Below are positions 56,960 to 64,000 of a DNA stretch of 64,000 bases, in pieces (positions within the stretch are counted from its first letter, which is position 1; the number at the start of each line of letters is the position of its first letter). The stretch is taken from positions 98,227 through 162,226 of the forward strand of contig NW_006767441.1 of NCBI RefSeq assembly GCF_000264995.1, read 5' to 3'. The translations under genes and the position numbers were made by a program. Under the pieces are notes generated by a model. It saw nothing but the letters and a program-made list of their open reading frames with translations. It searched no databases and was not told where the DNA came from. The DNA is from Punctularia strigosozonata HHB-11173 SS5. Lineage: Eukaryota > Basidiomycota > Agaricomycetes > Corticiales > Punctulariaceae.

Positions 56960-59900
56960 TCATCGCCCCATCGAGTTCTGCATGCCCTGATGGTGATGTT
57001 GGAACAGGTATGTGAATGAGTCCTGCGGCATCTCCGACCCGGGCCCCACCCCCATCCGCCGTGCGCCGCCGTAAAAGTCGGCGTGGGCTATCTCGCCCGG
57101 GTTCAGCGGCCCGCCGAACACGTCGTGTCCGTAGTGCGACTCGAGCGATGGCGCCTCGTACGCCGGCGCCGCCGCGGGCTGCAGCAGGTACGGCGCCTGT
57201 AAGTCGATCGACGCGCTGTCGTACGAGCCGTAGGCGTCGTAGGTCGGCGGCGCCTGCGGGATCTCCATCTGGGTGGGTTGCGGCGCCGGGACCGCGGGGG
57301 CCGGTGCGAGCACAATGGGCTGCGTTTGGTACATGGGCACGGTCGTCGGTTGCGGCGGCGGCATGACTTGCTGCTGCTGTGACAGCGAGTGCCGCTTGCT
57401 CATGGACGGATGTCGCGGGCGCAGCGTCACCTCGCCAGCTTCCAGCTCCCTCGTCACCGACCGGTCGTCGAAAGCCTGCTCCCGGGACGAGGCGCGGCTC
57501 GACGACGGGCCTCGGGTGGGGGCAGCCCCTTGCGCGTTTCGACGATGCAGCATCCGCAACCATGAGATCTTGCCGCCATTGCGAGGCTCTTCGGAGAGCG
57601 GAATATCGAATTTGGAGGCCATGTCACTGAGAATGTCGATGGCACGCATGGCCGACGGGAAGTGACTCCGTTCTCGAAGCAAGCGAATGGTGTCCTGGAG
57701 GCGGCGAACGCCCACCGCAGAGATGTTGGAATAGATGACCATCATTGCTAGGAAGGTGTGCCCGCACGCGGCGAGATGCTGGATCTGTTGCATACCGAAA
57801 GATTTGAGCAAGTCCCGGACGGAGAGCAAGTCGTAGAGGCGTATGATGTTCTCGCAGGATTGTTCGGCCCGAGCGGCCGATAGACTGAGCGGGCCGGGAG
57901 GGGCCAGCGGCTTGTCCTTCAGCTCGAGCGCAATGCGTTCCCGTGCTATCAAGGCTCGAATCAGATTCTACGCGAGATGATCAGTAGGAGTACGTGAGAC
58001 TGCGGGGGTGGGCCTACGTGTGCGATCTCAAGGCGACACGATTGGATAAAACGCGCGTCCCCTTTCAGTTTCAGTGCCTCATCCAGATTTCGTGGGGCTC
58101 GCAGATGGTCCGGCAGGTTGGCGTGCCACCTATCGAGCATACTGTCTGCGCGTGACAGGATGGCAATGCGATCGAAGGCAGGGTAGTGATGTCGAAATGA
58201 GTAGATGATATCCGTCTGCGTGTTCTTGTCCTTCCGGGGATATATCTGGGGCGGCGTATTGCACGCTAGCAGCATATGCTCGACAACGGCATTGATCTGT
58301 GTCGTGGCATTGCAACTGTCGGAGAAGTGAGCACGGCGCGGGTTTATCACGTTCGTGGAATGTCGTACGCAGCCTGCAGAACGTTTGGCTTTTCCGGAGG
58401 CTGAGGGCTGATGGAGTCCAACGTGATGCAGCTGTCGTCAACGGCTTCGGCTGCGGGAGTGCGAAGTTTAATTAGCTGGGAAAAAAGCGGAGATAAGAAG
58501 GGTTACGTGCGCAGCGGGACGTTGCAGTCGGCGATTCGAAGCATGGGCGGGCGGCCAATCTGGGAAAACCAAGGTCAGTCGCCCAGCACGCGGTTGCTCC
58601 ATCTTTCTCAGGCTTACGGCGCACGCTACCGCCCTGCGATAAACACCGTCAGCGAGAACGCCCCCCGGAGATGAGAGAAGACAACTAGGGAAACACGCAC
58701 TTGTCAAGGGAGTAGATCGCCCAAAACACGCGCTTTCTGCACTCGGAGACCACGCAGTCGAAGTTCCAGTGTTCTGACGCCTGGTGCATTCCTGACCTGT
58801 ATTGCGGAAATGAGCTGTCCGAACGCAGGAAACGATGAGAGACCACCCACGCAAAGGCTAATGCGATGGCCTGCCCCACGAGGCTGGCATGCACCGACGC
58901 TTGACCGAGACCTTCCGCGTACATAGCGAGATAGAAAAGAGCCTTTTCCGGTCGCGGTGATCAATATTGCTGAAAAAGGAAAGAGTCTCATTACGTACTT
59001 GGATACAGTGCAAATCCGACCGCTTCTCCTGCAGTAATCGATTGCCGCATATGAAATACCGGACACCAGCGGTTTTCTTGTCGTTGGGGTCCCCCAAGAC
59101 ACTAGGATCGTCATCGATGGATCGGGAGGAGATAGCGCAGAGGGCCATGAGCAGAGCACCAAACTCGCGAGTGCAAGGGACGGCCTTCTTCTTGACGTCC
59201 ATGTAGTGGTTGAGGAAGGTTGGGCAATGTAATATCGGCCACATGCTTTCGGTGTAGTCCAGGTGATTGCGTATCAAGCGGTCAAGCAAGTCCGAGGGAC
59301 AGACGGCAAGCAATGCATCCCACACATCATGACCAGGGGTTCGATCTGGGGTGGGTTGGGAAGGTAAGGAGGAGCGGCGGAGGGCGTCGGTTTCGGTTGA
59401 CAACGCACGCCCAATTCTCTCCGTCGGATGAGTACCCGTCCCGCAGCCCAAATGCAGGTTGCTGAGCCTCTCGATAAGAGGAAGGCCACTCGAGCTGCCC
59501 GACAGATGGATCTGGTCTTCGGCGTCGAGCCACAAAGACGATTGCCACTGTTCTTGGTCCTGGACGTCCTGTGCGGTCGTTCGGTTCTTGACGTTCGGAA
59601 CCTGGACGAAAGGAGCGACGGGGGTATTACTCACCGCCTCTGGGCGATTCGGGGAGTGGGACGATCGCTCGGTCTTAACTTTCTTTGATATTATGCCCGA
59701 TGGAAACCGTAGTCGATCGCTGTTGAAGATGTCAGATTCGCATACCACGAACGAGCCGAGGGCCGAGACGGCGCCACGTACGACTCGGTAGTCTCGCACA
59801 CGACGTTGCTGTTCCTGCAGCGTTTGCATGGCCTCTCCTCCTCGCAACGTAATTTTCGCCTGCGACAGCTATCGCAGGCGACCTTGATCGTCTCTCGCCT

Positions 59901-59969
59901 TCGTTTGGGCGGCTCCACGGTCCCGGAAGGTCGTGCTTGCGCAGGCATCGAAGTAGCCACTGGCAGCAA
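56960..59969 (-). CDS. Zn2Cys6 fungal-specific transcription factor
   Basis: The N-terminus carries a Zn(II)2Cys6 cluster: KVACDSCRRRKLRCEEERPC with KRCRNSNVVC after it (C-x2-C-x6-C-x5-C-x2-C-x6-C), preceded by the basic run PPKRRRETI. After an acidic/Ser-rich linker comes the fungal-specific homology region: LLAVCPSDLLDRLIRNHLDY, ESMWPILHCPTFLNHYMDV, FGALLMALCAISSRSIDDDP, and later ECRKRVFWAIYSLDKCV. The C-terminal 300 residues hold helices (HLAACGHTFLAMMVIYSNIS) and a long Pro/Gln-rich tail ending GMQNSMGR at 56960. Some six introns. The target genes cannot be told from the sequence; neighbours give no cluster context. Confidence 0.88.
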
Positions 59970-60647
59970 CCGAGCTGCCGAAGGTTCGTGGAAGGCCCCC
60001 TAAACGGCAATACGCGCCTTACTGACCACGGCACAGCCACCCACTCAGAGGACATGCGCCAACGCCCCGATCCAGTTGGATTCGTGCCCCGCAGAGCAGC
60101 GTCGCCGCCGCAAGGTATTGGCCGACCAACATTCATTGCAGGTAAGGGGAAACGTCCATCATTTTTCTTGCATCCGCTAGCGCCGCGAGCATGAGCTGCT
60201 AGCCGACACACCCACTAGCCTGCGGCAGTAAAAACGCCGGTTTAGTATAGATGAAGCGCGGTAACGAGATCGCACCTTGCCGACTTTGTCTGGCGAGGGT
60301 GGGGTGTCAAGTCCCAACGGCTCACCTCTTCCCCGCGTCGGTCCCTCATGAAATCCGCATGGGTCCCATGGCGAGAACTGATAGCCTGGAATACTCGATG
60401 ACACAATATTTACATACAAGCGAAGCTTTGGATCAGACGCATCACATTCCCGCGTCAAAAAGAATGCGTGGCACAGACATTCGAAGAAGAAGAACGCCTC
60501 TCTCCCAGTTGACCATTTAGCTCGTCTCCACCACCCCCTCTTCCCTATAGACTCCGCTCGCGATCTGTTCCCTGTGAAGGGCGTCCACTGGCAGCAACGG
60601 CGGAAAAGAACGAAGGAAGGAAAATCGCGTAATTAGCCTTCCACCCG
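59970..60647. other. Promoter region of the Zn2Cys6 factor
   Basis: About 680 bp; also holds the 3' end of the DUF3445 gene on the same strand. No gene seen. Confidence 0.55.
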
Positions 60648-62473
60648 CTACCAAACCGGCAGAACTGGCTCACGATACGGGAGGAAGCAATCTTGATATA
60701 GATGGACACCCTTGTGCCTCGCTAGCTCCGGATCCCAACTGCGAATGTATGCCGCCATCCGACCCGGTACTCCGGGTTCGTGCACCACCTCCCTAGCGGG
60801 CCCTGTCGCGCCGAAGCAATAATGATTCAATCTCATGGTCTATCTTCCACCCGCTGGCCACAAGTGGAGCGTCACTTACGGACGTAGGTGTGCACCAACC
60901 AGACGACGGCTCCAGATTTAGGAAGCCTCCGCAACGTCTGACGCTCCTGCCGCAGGAAAACTGCCTCCGGGTCAGAAATAGGTTGTGGCGGACTCCACAC
61001 GCCATAAGATGCCGATCCCACTCTTGGTCCACGGAGCACGGGGTCGTAATCGTCTTCCGGGCCCATGGATATCGTCGGCCATTGCAATTCATCTGTCGTA
61101 AATAGAACACGTTGTGAGCAACGTTGAATGCGGTTGCGAAATGACATGCGGCATCACCGTGTATGCTGAACGTCGCAGTGTTGCGGTGAATGGGAGTATC
61201 AACCTTCATCTTCGACAAGAATCTGAGAAGAGCAAATTACGACGGTCAGCGTTGGTTTCATAATGACGGCGAAGATCACGATTGACCGTTCCAGCGGATG
61301 CCGCAGTTGCGAGTCGTAGTGTGGGACCCTCCCATTGGTGTGTAAAGTGGACAAATCGATTCCGAGTCTGCCGGCGAGGCGCTGACCGCAGCCGAGACCG
61401 AACATGCACGCGGAAAGATAATACTGGAACAAGGAAGTCAGCGCCCCGCCCCGATACCGGATTGAGTTGTGATCAACGTGAAATCGCCGAGTCCAAATAA
61501 ACAATGGCTAATGGTGGGAATGCTAACCTTGCCGTCGGGCTCTTCAACGAGAAGATTGATGTCATCCGGCTGGATCAGGCCCGCGACCTGCTCGCCGCTC
61601 GTCAGGGTCTAGCGCGGCCGACTAGCGGGGTTCGGCGAATAGGATCGCGTACCTTCAAGGGGTCGTCTTTGCCAAGGTCATAATAAGCGCCTAGTTTGGG
61701 TATCGCGACACTGATGATCTCGCCGTCTCCCTCCCATCCGAGACCATTCGCGTTACGTCGCACTTCGTAGACATTGGGATACCGCCTCACCAAGTACTCT
61801 GATGATGGGATACGCCCTGGCGTGAGCGGTGCATGTATATTGCAAAACGGGCGAAGACAGACCGCAGAGATCTTGGCAAAGCTCGAAGACAGCTTCTTTG
61901 GCCTGTGGTAGGTAGCCACATATTTGATCGGCTCGTTCGTTATATCGCGCCGTGCGCAGCGCATGGTAGCGGGGGAATTCATTGTCGAGCTGGCAGCGAC
62001 CATGAGCGCTTCTCTCTCCGGGTGAACCGGGATTGAAACCGTACCAGAACCCAGTCGTTCAGGTCGAGAGGCTTTGTGAGGATCATACTGTGCGATCGTG
62101 GAGTCAGCTTGTGGGGCATCCATCGTCGTCGAAGAGGTCAGAACATACTGGCGGGCATACGGCCGGAACGGCCGAAAATCAGGTGCGGGCGTCTTTTGCA
62201 AGTCAAAGCCTGCACGCGGAACGATGACCGGAGGTTTCCATTCCATCGGCCGCCATTCTGAAAAGCCGTCGTTGGATGTTCGTTCCATCAATGAAACGTA
62301 CTGGACTAACGGCCTGGTGTCTGAATCGCGAATCCTTTCCGTGCTTGATGCCCGGGCGATGGAGGAACGGCGGCAACTTTCCGACTAAAGAAGGACTTGC
62401 CGCGTCGCTGAAGATATATTACAAGTCCCAAGAGGACGAAGGAGAGACCGAGCTCCGGATTTGAGATAGCCAT
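60648..62473 (-). CDS. DUF3445 family protein (heme-dependent oxidative demethylase-like)
   Basis: Begins MAISNPELGLSFVLLGLVIY, a membrane-anchor-like start. The following exons read PFRPYARQ, LDLNDWVLV, LDNEFPRYHALRTARYNERA, GYLPQAKEAVFELC, EYLVRRYPNVYEVRRNANGL, KDDPLKTLTSGEQVAGLIQP and DDINLLVEEPDG. Later come ACMFGLGCGQRLAGRLG, TPIHRNTATFSIHGDAACHF, VFLRQERQTLRRLPKSGAVV with WLVHTYV, and VVHEPGVPGRMAAYIRSWDP. This order is that of DUF3445 proteins, whose bacterial members include the heme-dependent oxidative N-demethylase alpha subunit; fungal members are uncharacterised. About eight introns; not every junction was resolved. The stop is at 60648. Confidence 0.8.
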
Positions 62474-63154
62474 GGCGAAGACGGTGGGGGCGGGCTTTCT
62501 CGAGAGGCAGACGCAAACTAGGAATGTAGTAGGATCGGCACATTCTTAAGCTCTTGATAAGCGGGGGTGATCAGGCCAACGGCGGAGAACGAGTCGGAAG
62601 AAGGTAAACAACTGAGGTGAGAGCCACGCCGCGTGTGCACAACTCGGATGCAGCCTCTCGGAGCGGCGCCCCCTCCGGGCGGACTGCTGCCCGTGACTGG
62701 ACGTTGCACGGAAGGTTCCTGCCTGTTTCTGGATCGGGGTGTGGATGTTATTTTTCGTTTCCTCCCAAAAGGATTGTGACCGAGGTCCAGCGGAGCGGGT
62801 GAGGTCTGCACCTCCGAGCCTGTAGCCGATCCCATACAAGGCGCGTTCGGAGGAAGGGGAATCGGGCCTGGCCCCTGTCTTCTGCTCTCCGACGGACGCA
62901 TCTGCCCCTGCTCCCTGGACGTTGCCCCCGACAACCTCCAAGCGCTCACCTGCCGGCACCAACTGTGGCGGGGTGGCGAATCCGAGCCTCGGCTGCAAGA
63001 AGCAGAAAACGAAATGAAATAAGAGACCTTACGTATACGACATACCCAGGAACCGCGATACCACATCGGGCTAGAAGACCCATCCTCCCACAGCGTATAA
63101 CAAAGGCTGTCCCGACCCCGGCCAGTTTTTCGTGGTTGGTTTGCGCACACCACG
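62474..63154. other. Divergent promoter region, DUF3445 / permease
   Basis: About 680 bp between divergent genes. Frames on both strands (for example minus 62518-63201) overlap and are Arg/Pro/Ser-rich without known content. Confidence 0.55.
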
Positions 63155-64000
63155 ATGGCCCTCGGTGACCTCGAGAAACGCTCGTCAAGCGGCAGCTTCA
63201 AGGGTTCGCTAGCCGACGACCACGTCGCTTCTGCTCGCGGTTCCGACGCTTCTCAGCATCTCCTCGTCGGCGACGAAGTCCACCGCGGCTTGAGGTCCCA
63301 TCATATCCAGCTGCTCGCTATCAGTGGTGTTATTGGCACAGGTCTCTTCGTGAGTCTCCTGCTGCTCTAGGAAATGACGTCTCCTCACTCGGGAATTGCC
63401 GGTGTGCGCGTTCATACAGGTCGGAACTGGCGGTGTCCTCGCCTCGACGGGCCCGGGTGGATTGCTCATTGGATATACCATCTGGTGTGTTTTCCTGCTA
63501 TGCGTTGCACACGCGATGGGCGAGATGTCTGCCTACCTTCCTGTACCGGGCTCCTTCGCCACGCACTGCGGCCGTTTCATAGACCCTGCCGCTGGCGTCG
63601 CCATGGGCTGGATCTACGCTTACAGCATGATGTGAGTCTGCCCTGCTACCTGCCCTTCCATCGAGTACTGGATATTGACACCGAAACAGGGTGTTTACGG
63701 CAGCCGACTGTTCTGCCTTGGTTGGCTTATGGTCATACTGGTTCCCTGATATATCGCCCGCTGTATGGGTGACCGTGACACTCGTGGTTGTGATGTGCTT
63801 GAATTGCTTGGTTGTTAAGGCATGTTCGCGATTGAGCTTGCTGTTATAATGTCAAATGCTAATCCCCAGCCAACCTGCCCAGTACTTCGGCGAAGCAGAG
63901 GTGCCTTTTCAGCGTTCCCACATGCCGAAAGCCTCCGTTGACGTTCATGATGATTCATAGTTCTATGCATCCATCTTCAAGATTTTGTGCGTTTTATGAT
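63155..64000 (+). CDS. Amino-acid permease (APC superfamily), 5' part
   Basis: Plasma-membrane amino-acid transporter cut by the right window edge. The cytosolic N-terminus (MALGDLEKRSSSGSFKGSLA) leads into the YAT-family signature: RGLRSHHIQLLAISGVIGTG, then LFVGTGGVLASTGPGGLLIG after a GTGAGT..TACAG intron. Further transmembrane helices follow: YTIWCVFLLCVAHAMGEMSA, YLPVPGSFATHCGRFIDPAA, ADCSALVGLWSYWF and VWVTVTLVVVMCLNCLV. YFGEAEFYASIFKIL corresponds to the conserved GE-E-F loop and next helix. Introns are short and in phase. The remaining helices lie beyond base 64000. Confidence 0.9.

Overview
This is nuclear DNA of a filamentous basidiomycete, most likely a wood-decay Agaricomycete of polypore type. 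The genes are dense, lie on both strands, and are cut by many introns of about 45-65 bp with GT..AG ends. The gene content fits: a secreted laccase, tandem CE16-type acetylesterases, BTB/POZ and F-box proteins of the expanded mushroom families, and an SKN7 regulator. Nothing points to a bacterium, plasmid or organelle. There are no rRNA genes, convincing tRNAs or CRISPR arrays. All functions are read from the sequence and remembered family motifs; no database search was run, so splice junctions are predictions.

Layout. 0-9 kb: the 3' end of one CE16 esterase and a complete tandem copy, an F-box protein, an OB-fold-like protein, a doubtful ORF, and a secreted DNase I-fold nuclease. 9-20 kb: AP endonuclease APN1, an unidentified small protein, an NmrA/isoflavone-reductase-like oxidoreductase, a NAPE-PLD-like metallo-beta-lactamase, an HKD-type phospholipase D, and a dehydrodolichyl diphosphate synthase. 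20-27.5 kb: a SWIM/RING zinc-finger gene split by a 5.6-kb tyrosine-recombinase retroelement (Ngaro/PAT-like, with split direct repeats) that looks whole and recent. 27.6-30.5 kb: SKN7.

30.5-35.9 kb is gene-poor. It holds a decayed BTB copy and a 1.04-kb TA-flanked element with long terminal inverted repeats. 35.9-48.4 kb: laccase, a second NAD(P)-binding oxidoreductase, the proteasome lid genes RPN6 and RPN7 head to head over a 186-bp promoter, an unidentified protein, a BuGZ/ZNF207-like zinc-finger protein and a BTB protein. 48.5-64 kb: a 53-bp tandem duplication, an alpha/beta hydrolase, a polyQ/polyP protein with two basic blocks, pyruvate dehydrogenase E1-alpha, adenylosuccinate synthetase, a Zn2Cys6 transcription factor, a DUF3445 protein and the start of an amino-acid permease.

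Most genes are unrelated housekeeping or accessory genes and do not form a biosynthetic cluster. The clearest functional pairings are RPN6/RPN7 and the adjacent, convergent pair of structurally unrelated phospholipase-D-type enzymes. I found no clearly new biological system. The best leads are the retroelement-split SWIM/RING gene, the near-symmetric palindromic core of the RPN6/RPN7 promoter, the TIR element, and a few orphan proteins with good coding signal.
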